A stretch of 64,000 nt of DNA from Mycoplasmatota bacterium (GTDB taxonomy: Bacteria; Bacillota_I; Bacilli_A; MAG-NZ). Below, piece after piece: positions 43,227-51,709 of the stretch. Both the position numbers and the translations under genes were made by a program. The stretch spans positions 2,031,501-2,095,500 of the forward strand of contig CP074575.1 in assembly GCA_018394315.1 (NCBI GenBank), read 5' to 3'. The notes below the pieces were generated by a model. That model had not been told where the DNA came from. It saw only the letters and a program-made list of their open reading frames with translations, and ran no database searches. Position 1 is the first letter of the stretch; each line of letters begins with the position of its first letter.

Positions 43227-44733
43227 GGCTGTAAAATTAAGTTTGGGGTAAGAGAGTTATTCTCTTATTTCAAACTTTTTTAATGGAAACAAAAAAAGTG
43301 CATAATAATCCGATATAATTTAAGCGCTCAAACCTAATTAGAAAGGAAATTATTATGCACTCAAATTCTATCACATTTAATAATGATATAAAATCTATTT
43401 TCAATATCCACGATAAATCTATAGTCCTAGATAACTATGAAATTATCGATGACTCAATAATCATTCATCTTTCAAGGAATCGCCAATTAGTCAAATGTTC
43501 AGTCTGTGGAGAATTAACTGATAAGGTCCACGACTATTATATTCGCACTATTAATCATGGTGTTTTCAATAACCGTAAGTGTTTTATTAAATACAAGCAA
43601 CGTAGATATCGTTGTGATTGTGGTAAGAGATTCTCTTTACCTAATCAATTTGTTGAGAAGTACAATAAGATTAGTTCTAACTCTAAATGGAGTATCATTA
43701 ACGAGGCTATACTTGTTTCTTCTTTCAAAGACATGGGGAAAAGACTTAATATGTCTTCTACCACTGTAAGAAGAATATTTAATATGCATTGTAAACAATC
43801 TAGAAAGTCTTTACCTAGAGTATTAAGCATTGATGAATTCAAAGGTAATAGTGGTGGATACAAATACAATCTAAGTATTTGTGATCCTTCTAATAGACAA
43901 ATAATAGATATATTACCTTGTAGATATAAGGATTACTTACACCACTACTTTAGTACGTTTTCTTCTGAAGAACTAAGTAATGTAGAGGTTATTACTATGG
44001 ATATGTATCATACTTACCACGATATTTGTAAGGAATTCTTTCCTAACGCTACTATAGTAATCGATACTTTCCACTTTGTTAGACTAGTTACCAATGCAGC
44101 TAATAATGTAAGGATTAGAATTATGAAGAAGTTTAATCGAATTGATAAGCAATACAAAGTCCTCAAATCTAGATGGAGATTATTTAATACTAAACCAGAT
44201 TGCATCTCGGATAAATGGATATTTGATAAAAGGAGTAAGCAATGGACAAGTGATTCATCATTACTTGATTACATGAGAAACATTCATCCAGAGTTAGGTA
44301 AGACCAGAGAGTTACTAGAATCGTTTTATGAGATTGTTCATAACTCAAGCTATCCTACCGTTTATCATGAGCTCAATAATTGGATCATTGAAGCGAAGAA
44401 AACTAACATTGGTGAAGTTAGAGAAGCAGCATTATCTATAGAAAGGTGGTTACCTGAGATAGTTAATTCGTTTATGATTAATCCTGATACTGAAACTAAA
44501 TACACCTCAGCCTTTATTGAAGGTAGTAATAACTATATCAAAGTGATAAAACGTACTTCATATGGATTTAGATGTTTCAATACTTTTAGAAACAAAATAC
44601 TTTATCATCACAATAATTCAAGACATATTATATCTGCATAGTTATGCACAAAAAAAGGACATAGATTTTTTCAATCTATATCCTTAAACTCTTACTCATT
44701 TATTGAGTTTACCCCAATCCTTGACTTAGAGCC
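43227..44733 (+). mobile_element. complete ISL3-family insertion sequence (1,507 bp)
   Basis: The element starts GGCTGTAAAATTAAGTTTGG and ends with the reverse complement of GGCTCTAAGTCAAGGATTGG, imperfect terminal inverted repeats each continuing into GGGTAA. It is flanked by perfect 8-bp direct repeats ATCCTTAT (43219-43226 and 44734-44741), the target duplication expected for ISL3. It encodes one intact transposase. The exact flanking duplication and intact gene indicate a recent insertion. Confidence 0.92.
43355..44641 (+). CDS. ISL3-family transposase
   Basis: A 428-residue transposase. An N-terminal zinc-finger-like region (CSVCGE ... RCDCGKRF, about 48-90) precedes a helix-turn-helix (STTVRRIF). 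The DDE domain (DUF4368-free ISL3 type) has LSIDEFKGNSGGYKY (first Asp, about 153), VITMDMYHTYHD (second Asp, about 213) with VIDTFHFVRLV downstream, and FIEGSNNYIKVIKR near the C-terminus with the catalytic Glu. The length is normal for ISL3 and the frame is uninterrupted, so it may be active. The start follows AGAAAGGAAATTATT. Confidence 0.95.
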   Translation: MHSNSITFNNDIKSIFNIHDKSIVLDNYEIIDDSIIIHLSRNRQLVKCSVCGELTDKVHDYYIRTINHGVFNNRKCFIKYKQRRYRCDCGKRFSLPNQFVEKYNKISSNSKWSIINEAILVSSFKDMGKRLNMSSTTVRRIFNMHCKQSRKSLPRVLSIDEFKGNSGGYKYNLSICDPSNRQIIDILPCRYKDYLHHYFSTFSSEELSNVEVITMDMYHTYHDICKEFFPNATIVIDTFHFVRLVTNAANNVRIRIMKKFNRIDKQYKVLKSRWRLFNTKPDCISDKWIFDKRSKQWTSDSSLLDYMRNIHPELGKTRELLESFYEIVHNSSYPTVYHELNNWIIEAKKTNIGEVREAALSIERWLPEIVNSFMINPDTETKYTSAFIEGSNNYIKVIKRTSYGFRCFNTFRNKILYHHNNSRHIISA

Positions 44734-44754
44734 ATCCTTATCCATTTCTTCTTA
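44734..44754 (+). terminator. HxlR terminator, split by the IS insertion (right half)
   Basis: Right arm CCTTATCCAT (44736-44745) followed by TTTCTTCTT, the displaced half of the hairpin described at 43207. The target duplication copy is 44734-44741. Confidence 0.7.
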
Positions 44755-44855
44755 ATATTTTAATTTACCTAGTAATTAATGATAATCATATAATTAATAA
44801 TAAACAATGGGCGAGTGAGAGTAATCAAAACTAAGGTCCACTATATAAATTATAC

Positions 44856-44883
44856 AAAAAAACTGGATGATTTCTCATCCAGT
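44856..44883 (-). terminator. terminator of tRNA-Leu
   Basis: ACTGGATGA / TCATCCAGT stem; on the minus strand it is followed by seven T and lies 13 nt after the CCA end of the tRNA. Confidence 0.85.
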
Positions 44884-44895
44884 ATGCGTACTTAA

Positions 44896-44978
44896 TGGTG
44901 CGGGTAACAGGAGTCGAACCTGCACTCCGAAGAACTAGAGCCTAAATCTAGCGCGTCTGCCAGTTCCGCCATACCCGC
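44896..44978 (-). tRNA. tRNA-Leu (UAG)
   Basis: Acceptor GCGGGTA / TACCCGC, discriminator A and encoded CCA, a long variable arm (TTCTTCGGAG-type) as expected for a class II tRNA, anticodon stem CTAGA / TCTAG with loop TTTAGGC giving anticodon TAG. Partial copies of its 3' end occur at 35.18 and 40.25 kb. Confidence 0.97.
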
Positions 44979-45032
44979 ATATACTTGCTTTATTAGTATA
45001 TATATTTGTTATTTAAATGTCAACATCATAAG

Positions 45033-45056
45033 AAAAAAAGTGCTAATTTAGCACTC
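45033..45056 (-). terminator. terminator after the small secreted protein gene
   Basis: AGTGCTAA / TTAGCACT stem followed by seven T on the minus strand, a few bases beyond the stop of the secreted helical protein gene. Confidence 0.85.
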
Positions 45057-45064
45057 TTTAACAA

Positions 45065-45700
45065 TTATAGGGACTCACCACTTGTTTCTTCAGCGTTCTC
45101 TTGATCCATTCTTTCATGTAATCTATTATGGAATTTTGTTACTCTATTTCTAAATCTTCTTCTTGCTTGAACTCTTTGAGCTACATCAGGTAATTCAACT
45201 CCTAGCTCTTCTGCTTTTTCTTGAACTAATTGATGAATTTCTTCTCTAGCAGCAGCAACTTCTTCATCTGTCATGTTCTCAAAATCATAGTTTGCTCTAA
45301 CTTCATTATAGTATTCTCTTAGAGCTACCATTTCATCAGTAAGCTCAAATCGTTGACCAAATCCGCCTTTTTGATTTCCTTCACCACAATATCCATTATT
45401 ATAACCATATCCTTCGAATAATGGTAATTCAATTCCAAGTTCCTCAGCCTTTGCTTCTACTAAAGCGTGAATTTCCTCTCTAGCAGTGATAACTTCCTCT
45501 TCTGTCATATTTTCCCAGTCATACTCTTGATATAAATCAATTCTATAATTTAATAATTCTTGCATCTCTTCAGTAATGTTCATTACTTCAACGTGTCTTC
45601 CTTGTCCTTGAAACGCACCTTGAACATAATCTTGCACATCCTCATTAGTTGCAGTAAATGCCCCACCTGCAAGAGATAATGCTAATAATAAACCTTTCAT
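45065..45700 (-). CDS. small secreted protein with two helical repeats
   Basis: A 211-residue protein with a short hydrophobic N-terminus (KGLLLALSLAGGAFTATN) that looks like a signal peptide. It holds two repeats of about 48 residues: YQEYDWENMTEEEVITAREE and ANYDFENMTDEEVAAAREEI, each followed by IHxLVxxKAEELGxELP. The repeats are predicted helical and acidic; a Gly/Asn-rich linker with one Cys separates them, and the C-terminus is Arg-rich. I know no firm family; the repeats resemble Bacillota DUF2680-like secreted proteins. It is divergent from a two-component system, with phased repeats between, so it is a likely regulatory target or signal-related partner. Confidence 0.7.
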   Translation of the reverse strand: MKGLLLALSLAGGAFTATNEDVQDYVQGAFQGQGRHVEVMNITEEMQELLNYRIDLYQEYDWENMTEEEVITAREEIHALVEAKAEELGIELPLFEGYGYNNGYCGEGNQKGGFGQRFELTDEMVALREYYNEVRANYDFENMTDEEVAAAREEIHQLVQEKAEELGVELPDVAQRVQARRRFRNRVTKFHNRLHERMDQENAEETSGESL

Positions 45701-45764
45701 TTGTTCCTCCTTCGCCTAATGGCTCTTTTTTATACCTCTAGTATATAGACTCATTACGTAAGTA

Positions 45765-45885
45765 TTATGAAGTAGTTATGAAGTTTATATGAAGATTTTC
45801 ATCTTTAACTCAAACTAATCATACATTATTATACTACATTCATCTTTGTAATATTTGATAATCCTGTGAAGATTTTGTGAAGATT
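45765..45885. promoter_or_regulatory. 11-bp-phased direct repeats, likely response-regulator sites
   Basis: ATGAAG recurs at 45767, 45778 and 45789 (11-bp steps; the first two within TTATGAAG). GTGAAGATT recurs at 45866 and 45877 (again 11 bp). Direct repeats one helical turn apart are the standard binding pattern of OmpR/PhoB-type regulators such as the one encoded next door. The three-copy cluster lies near the secreted protein gene and the two-copy cluster just upstream of the response regulator gene. Confidence 0.7.
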
Positions 45886-45941
45886 GATTTATTAATTGTT
45901 TTACTGTGTTATTATTAAAAAAAGTATTTAAGGAGTCAATT

Positions 45942-46622
45942 ATGGAAAAGAATATATTAATTGTAGAAGACGAGTTATCTTTACAAAACATCCTAGAAGT
46001 TTACTTCAAAAAAGAAGGTTTTACAGTTATCAAAGCCTCTGACGGACTAAAAGCTTTAGAACAATTCGAATTATATAGCATTGATATTGCGTGTGTCGAC
46101 GTTATGATTCCACATATCAATGGTTTTGAAGTTGTTAAGTCAATTAGACAAAAATCCGATATTCCTATATTGATGATGACTGCACTTTCTAGTGAAGAAA
46201 ACCAACTTAAAGGGTATGGATTAGACATTGATGATTATGTTACAAAACCTTTTAGTCCTACAATTCTAGTTGCTAAGGTAAAATCAATTCTCAAAAGATA
46301 TAGTGATAAACAAATCAAGAGTATTATTCAGAATCACCAATTAGGACTACTTGAAATAAATTTCCAAAGTAGAGTAGTTGCAGTTGAGAACAATGAGATT
46401 GAGTTATCTAAAACTGAGTTTGACATACTTGCTTACTTCATCAAAAATAAAGGGATTGTTATTGACAGGGTAACTTTTCTAGATGAAATATGGGGAATGG
46501 ATGTATATGTCGAAGACCGAATTGTGGACACTTTCATAAAAACACTTAGAAAAAAACTTGGACCAGCTAGTAAGTATATTAAAACTGTATTTGGTGTTGG
46601 ATATAAATTTGAGGTAGACTAA
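45942..46622 (+). CDS. OmpR/PhoB-family response regulator
   Basis: A 226-residue regulator with an N-terminal receiver domain (acidic pair ED at 10-11, phosphorylated Asp53 in CVDVMIP, Lys in TKPFSP) and a C-terminal winged helix (ELSKTEFDILAYFIKNKG; VYVEDRIVDTFIKTLRKKLG). The start at 45942 has AAGGAGTCAATT; the frame is open upstream but adds no conserved sequence. Its stop overlaps the kinase start as TAATG, so both are translated together. Phased repeats in front suggest autoregulation and control of the divergent secreted protein gene. Confidence 0.96.
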   Translation: MEKNILIVEDELSLQNILEVYFKKEGFTVIKASDGLKALEQFELYSIDIACVDVMIPHINGFEVVKSIRQKSDIPILMMTALSSEENQLKGYGLDIDDYVTKPFSPTILVAKVKSILKRYSDKQIKSIIQNHQLGLLEINFQSRVVAVENNEIELSKTEFDILAYFIKNKGIVIDRVTFLDEIWGMDVYVEDRIVDTFIKTLRKKLGPASKYIKTVFGVGYKFEVD

Positions 46623-48355
46623 TGAAAAAATCGTTTGTAAAGAAAATATTTTCTGGTGTATTCTTACTTTTATTCATTGTTTTTTTAGTACAATTATTAT
46701 TTCAAAGAGTGATTTTCCCTGTCTACTATTTAAAAGAGGTACAACAAAACATTAAAGATGAACTTTCTATCTTGGTTGATTCTTCAACAGAGGAACAATT
46801 TCTAAATAACTTGGATAAATTTTCACAATACACTCAAACAACAACCCATATTATGAATATAAACTCTACATCAGAAGAAAGTAGAGATATCTATCCTATC
46901 ACCGTAATCAAAAACGAGATGAATGAATATTTCAGTATCTTTATACCTAAATTCACTAACTTCTCACTACAAAATGATGATCTTATTTCAGGAAGGTTTT
47001 ATCTCAACACAAGAAATAACACCTATATCCCAAAAGTGCTTTTAGTTAATGATGTAAGAATTTATGGTGAATCTAGAATGATGAGTGGTATGCATTCTAA
47101 AAAATATATGAATTGGCTTTCAGATAATCACATTGACTTTTCTAATACTTATGATTTACAAGGTAGAATAATTGAGATGACTGATCAATTAGTAGAACAG
47201 TCCAAGGACATAAATGTTTCCAGAGAAATACTTAATTTATCTTCAGGTAACATCACTAACTTAAAAGAAACGTCTTTCGGATTATCTTATATATCAAACA
47301 TTGAGAATAAACCTACAAATCTTGTTTATACATCTAGATTAATACTAGATGGAAAGGAACATTTAGCGATTACAATATATCCTTTAAGTAATATATCACT
47401 AATTGCTAAAAAGCTAACATCATTTAATATTTTAATGTACTTAATAGCATTCCTTATTCTTCTTGGTCTTTCAGTCCTTTACATTAAAAAAGTAAGCGTT
47501 CCTTTAATAAAGATTAATGAAACTACTAAAAGATTAGCAAAATTAGACTTTACGCAAATTGATGAGGTGAATTCTGAGGATGAAATTGGAGAGTTATCAA
47601 AAAGTATTAACCTGTTGTCAGCAAATTTAAAAACCGCTCTTTCTGAACTTAATGATAAGAATGAACATTTATCTCTTTCAATTCAACAAGAAACAAAGCA
47701 TGAACAATTAAGGCAAGATTTTGTTGCAGGTCTTTCCCATGAACTTAAAACTCCACTAGCAGTTATTCAAGCTAGCAGTGAAGGGTTGTCACTAAAACTT
47801 TTTGATAAAAAACAAACTGAAGAACAGTATAAACTAATTCAAAGTGAAATTAACAAAAGTAAAAAAATAATTCAAGATATGATGCAAGTCTATAAAATCG
47901 AACAGAGTAATTTTAAAACTAACTGGAGAGAATTCAAACTAAAAGATGTAATCAAAAATGCTTCAGAAAGTTTAAACTTACTAGCTGAAGCAAAAGGTAT
48001 AAAAACAATAATCAATCTTGACGATACAACTATTTTTGGTGATGAAAATAAATTTGAACTAGTAATTAGTAATCTGTTTTCAAATGCAATAAAATACACT
48101 AATGAATTCGAGGAAATCGTTATTAATTTAAAGAAAGGCTTCTTTGAAATAATAAATACAGGTATAACAATTCCAAAGGAAAGCATTAATGATATATTTG
48201 AACCTTTTTATAGAGTCGATAAAGGACGTTCTAGAAAAACTGGATCCACTGGATTAGGTTTATATATTGTAAAACAAATACTAGAACAACACGAACTTAA
48301 TTATGGAGCTGAAAATTTAGATAATGCAGTTAGGTTCTTTTTTAGAGTAAAATAA
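46622..48355 (+). CDS. membrane sensor histidine kinase
   Basis: A 577-residue kinase: first membrane helix (about 10-30), a sensor domain of about 230 residues outside the membrane, second helix (about 265-285), HAMP (about 287-340), dimerisation domain with His373 in LSHELKTPLA, and an ATPase domain with N-box NLFSNAIKYT and GSTGLGLYIVKQ. The sensor domain shows no family I recognise, so the stimulus is unknown. It overlaps the response regulator gene by one base. Confidence 0.95.
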   Translation: MKKSFVKKIFSGVFLLLFIVFLVQLLFQRVIFPVYYLKEVQQNIKDELSILVDSSTEEQFLNNLDKFSQYTQTTTHIMNINSTSEESRDIYPITVIKNEMNEYFSIFIPKFTNFSLQNDDLISGRFYLNTRNNTYIPKVLLVNDVRIYGESRMMSGMHSKKYMNWLSDNHIDFSNTYDLQGRIIEMTDQLVEQSKDINVSREILNLSSGNITNLKETSFGLSYISNIENKPTNLVYTSRLILDGKEHLAITIYPLSNISLIAKKLTSFNILMYLIAFLILLGLSVLYIKKVSVPLIKINETTKRLAKLDFTQIDEVNSEDEIGELSKSINLLSANLKTALSELNDKNEHLSLSIQQETKHEQLRQDFVAGLSHELKTPLAVIQASSEGLSLKLFDKKQTEEQYKLIQSEINKSKKIIQDMMQVYKIEQSNFKTNWREFKLKDVIKNASESLNLLAEAKGIKTIINLDDTTIFGDENKFELVISNLFSNAIKYTNEFEEIVINLKKGFFEIINTGITIPKESINDIFEPFYRVDKGRSRKTGSTGLGLYIVKQILEQHELNYGAENLDNAVRFFFRVK

Positions 48356-48384
48356 AAAGATTAATTATTTATTAATCTTTAAAT
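48356..48384. terminator. bidirectional terminator between convergent genes
   Basis: AAAGATTAAT (48356-48365) and ATTAATCTTT (48371-48380), a perfect 10-bp stem with a 5-nt loop and A/T runs on both sides. It overlaps the stop of the cysteine-rich gene. Confidence 0.85.
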
Positions 48385-48598
48385 TTTCTAGTAGAATTTT
48401 CATAACATGATCATAACCACGTTCTGAATGAGGGATCAAACAATTACTACAATCCTTAATACCCTCATCAGTATAATTTCCCTTACAATCATAATGATAC
48501 AAAGGACAATAACAAAATAAGCAATTAAAAAACTCATGATCCATATCATGACAAGGAAAATATTCACATTTATCATTCTTAAAATATCGATAACTCAT
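48365..48598 (-). CDS. cysteine-rich small domain protein (PF04071-like)
   Basis: A 77-residue protein with ten cysteines in the pattern CEYFPCH ... FNCLFCYCPLYHYDC ... IKDCSNCLIPH. This matches the small cysteine-rich domain often found alone or fused near cobalamin genes in anaerobes. Metal or cluster binding is likely, function unknown. It is divergent from a Crp/Fnr-type regulator (102 bp between starts), so a redox or metal-related link is possible. Confidence 0.88.
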   Translation of the reverse strand: MSYRYFKNDKCEYFPCHDMDHEFFNCLFCYCPLYHYDCKGNYTDEGIKDCSNCLIPHSERGYDHVMKILLENLKINK

Positions 48599-48700
48599 TC
48601 TAACAGATCCTCTCTTTTAAAGTTATTATACAGTTTTGCAACATTTTTTTCAACTTTACATAAATTTAATATCGTGATAACATTTGTTATAGGTGATAGT

Positions 48701-49354
48701 ATGAATAGAATATTTAAATGTAAATTATTTAAGAGCTTTACACTTCAAGAAATTAACCACTTTTTAAGAAAGTATAGAACAATTACAAGAAATTATCAAA
48801 AGAATGATATTGTATTTTTCGAGTGTGAAGAGTGTGACAAAATAGGAATAGTAATTTCAGGTAGTATTGAGATTCAAAATGTCTCAGGTGATGGAAAAAT
48901 GGCCAATTTCACTACAATAGAGTCCGGAAATATCTTTGGAGAGGTATTACTTTATAGTGAAAAAAAATCATATCCAGCAACACTAATAGCTTCTGACGAT
49001 ACTACGGTTTTATATATTGAAAAAGAAGTTTTACTAAAGGCTTTAGGAGAACATAAAAAACTTTTAGTAAATTTCTTAGAATTGCTGGCCAATAGAACAT
49101 TAAATTTACACAATAGAGTTAAAGTAATCACAAAGCATACTTTAAAGTCTAAAATAGCATCTTATATACTTTCAAATTCTAACAATGAAAATAGAGTGCC
49201 AATAGGGATGACTAAAGAAAAGTTAGCAGAGTATCTAAGTGTTCAAAGACCTTCATTATCAAGAGAGTTAATACAACTGAAAGATGAAGGGTTAATTGAT
49301 TATGATCGTAAATATTTCTATATTTTAGATAGAAATGCCTTAGAATCAGTATAA
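48701..49354 (+). CDS. Crp/Fnr-family transcriptional regulator
   Basis: A 217-residue regulator. The N-terminal cyclic-nucleotide-binding-type beta-roll runs from about 10 to 130 (GIVISGSIEIQN; ESGNIFGEVLLY) and the C-terminal winged helix from about 150 (MTKEKLAEYLSVQRPSLSRELIQLKDEGLI). The ATG at 48701 follows AGGTGATAGT and fits the family length; the frame is open further left but that part overlaps the divergent gene. FFECEECDK carries two cysteines, but there is no Fnr-type Fe-S motif. The effector is unknown. Confidence 0.9.
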   Translation: MNRIFKCKLFKSFTLQEINHFLRKYRTITRNYQKNDIVFFECEECDKIGIVISGSIEIQNVSGDGKMANFTTIESGNIFGEVLLYSEKKSYPATLIASDDTTVLYIEKEVLLKALGEHKKLLVNFLELLANRTLNLHNRVKVITKHTLKSKIASYILSNSNNENRVPIGMTKEKLAEYLSVQRPSLSRELIQLKDEGLIDYDRKYFYILDRNALESV

Positions 49355-49388
49355 ACGGGACTCTAAAAATAGAATCCCGTTTTATTTT
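49353..49388. terminator. bidirectional terminator
   Basis: AAACGGGA (49353-49360) pairs with TCCCGTTT (49375-49382), extended inwards by CTCT / AGA; T-rich on the right. It separates the convergent Crp/Fnr and permease genes. Confidence 0.85.
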
Positions 49389-51708
49389 ACTCTTGATACA
49401 TTTTTAATGATTCTTGTAAACTAATTTTATCAATCTTTCGTTTAGCATCGATAGTACCAACGAAATACATTCCAATGACTATTAATAATCCTAGTAACGC
49501 AAAGAGTGGAGTTAATTTAAACACCATCACTAGGCCAAACAATTTAACATATATTATTTCCATTAATTTTACAGAGAAATAAATAATAGGTAAAGAAACA
49601 ATATAGGTTATTACTGCGTAAATCAAATAACTATTAATAACTAAATCATTTACTTCTAACTTATCAAATCCCATAACTTTTAATAATGAAATTTGATAGA
49701 AATTATCTTCGATAGTTAGACTCATAATTAGATAAAGAATAATGAATCCTAGTGCTGCTGCTGTAATAATAAATCCAATGAATGATACATTCATGAACTT
49801 TTGCATGGATTCTGCTTGACTAAGAACATCTTCTTTAATCGATACTCCTAAAAAATTATCACTCTCTAAAATAGAATCACTATAAATTAAGTTAGCATAA
49901 TCCTTTTCCAATCCTAAATATTCATTTAAAGTACTTCTATCAATATATACTGTACTCCCTGTAAATATATATGCAACATCTACTACTTCTACTGTAAATG
50001 ATTTATTATTTACGTTTACTCTAATATCATCACCAACAGATACACCTTCCATTCTCTTCATGTACTCTGATATAACTACACCCTCATCTAATGAACTAGT
50101 AATTTCATCACCCTTAGAGTTATATAGCTTATGAAGAGTATTGTCTGGTTCTAATCCATATAGTGAGATTACTGAATCTTCATATGAAGCACTTGGCATG
50201 ATTACAGCATACTCACCATCAATATCAATTGGGCACCCGGTATACTCGCAATATCCTTCTGATACATATTCAACATTATTATAATAATCATAGATTAAAG
50301 CATCAAATATATCTAAAGACATAAAGCTAAATATCAACATATAGGAAGCTGAAACAATTCCTATAATAAACACAAAGAACTTCCCTGTACTTTGAAATAC
50401 CATTGAGAACTTGAATCTTTTCTTGATGTCAAATCTTTTTAAATACTTATTAACTCGAAGAATATATTTGTTAGTTTTTTGTTGTTTCGGTAACATCATT
50501 TCTAGTGGAGTGGCCCTTAATAAGAAATTAATCAATCCGTAAGATAATAGTAATATAAATGTGAATGGAACAATTATAGCTACTAATATTACCCCTACAG
50601 AATGTTTAATCGCTAAATCGGGAAGTAAGTAGAATTCTAAGAAAACCGATTTGGCTGGGCTTGCTAAGACGTAACCTAAGTAATATCCTAAAGTTAATAA
50701 CGGTAAGGAGATGATAGCTAGTAATAACACATATGGGACCGTAATCTCAGAATTTGTAAAACCTAACCCTTTTAAGAGTCCTATTTGATTTCTTTCTTTT
50801 TGAATTATCCTACTTACTACCATACCTATTACGAAAATAGAAATTGTTGCAATAAACAGACCTAGTACAATGGCCATCCCTTTTCCACCCTTCATCTCTA
50901 ATTCAAAAGTACCAGATCTCAATTGTTTAATTGTAGGTGTAACTTGTGCAAAAAATTCTAAGTCACTATCTTCTAAAGATTTCCTTAATTCCTTAACATC
51001 CTTAGCATCAATACCAGAAAAATAAAATCCATGACTTTCATTATATTGTAAATCATTAAAGTCCTGGTCACTTAATAATCCTAATGTAATCTTTGCGGTA
51101 TCTATAATAAAAGAACTGTCAAATAGTGGTAAAACATAGTCATAATAAAAGAACTGTCAAATAGTGGTGTAATCTTTTTCCAAAATGGTAACTGTATCCC
51201 CTATTTCGTATCCATTTTTCTCTGCAAAGACTTTAATTAGAGCAATTTCTCCTTCTTTTGGATGCTCACCTTCTTCTATTAAACTTAGATTTACATAATT
51301 CATACTTTTCATTAATCGGTACTTATTACCTTGATCAGTAACATTCTTATACTCCCTTAACTCTAAAGTCATAGGATATTCGTTTTCGAGAGCTTCCTCA
51401 CGATTCTTCATAACCCTTAAATAACAATCTCTATCAAGTTGATTCAAGGTAGCCAAATCAACTTGGGTTGATAAATTACACTCTTCTATTACGTACTGGA
51501 ATTCATCTTCCATTAAAAACGGATAAATATCTATTGAAAACTCTTCTTGGACATTATCTATAAAATATTCTTCAGTTGGAACTTTAATTCCTTCAATAGA
51601 ATAATTCATAGCAGTATAAAATAACGAACTAAGTAAAACTAATACTCCAATCGCTGCAAGTTGCAAAAAGCGCGATCTAAATGTTCTTGCTATACTCTTA
51701 AATAACAT
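49387..51708 (-). pseudogene. FtsX-family ABC permease interrupted by an in-frame TGA
   Basis: Two same-frame segments (51708-51157 and onward to 49387) together make 774 codons, the usual size of two-FtsX-domain permeases. The first begins LFKSIARTFRSRFLQLAAIG with a membrane helix. The second carries three helices plus GLLKGLGFTNSEITV and, at the end, LLKVMGFDKLEVND and further helices. The frame stops at TGA (51159-51157) after EKDYTTI, then continues YVLPLFDSSFIIDTAKITLG without frameshift. The stop lies in one of two 27-bp identical copies 38 bp apart. So it is a recent inactivation, a read-through gene or an assembly error. Confidence 0.75.
51104..51168. repeat. 27-bp direct duplication inside the permease gene
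   Basis: 51104-51130 and 51142-51168 are identical over 27 bp (ATAATAAAAGAACTGTCAAA and onward), 38 bp apart start to start. The copy at 51142-51168 is read in another frame and supplies the TGA. If the ancestral sequence ran from GAT straight to TAT GTT TTA, the net insertion would be 33 bp, keeping the frame. Confidence 0.85.
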
Positions 51709-51709
51709 T

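Noticed and set aside
35004-45064. Searched for an integrase or recombinase belonging to the tRNA-Leu-bounded region
   Set aside because: Only an IS3 orfA stub and an ISL3 transposase are present; neither would integrate at tRNA 3' ends.
48536-48700. Upstream extension of the Crp/Fnr gene by 55 codons
   Set aside because: It would overlap the start of the divergent cysteine-rich gene and adds no family sequence; the ATG at 48701 has AGGTGATAGT and gives the normal length.
51157-51159. TGA in the permease gene read as tryptophan (code 4)
   Set aside because: TGA is a genuine stop elsewhere: the azoreductase gene ends with TGA inside a terminator loop. Trp is encoded by TGG throughout.
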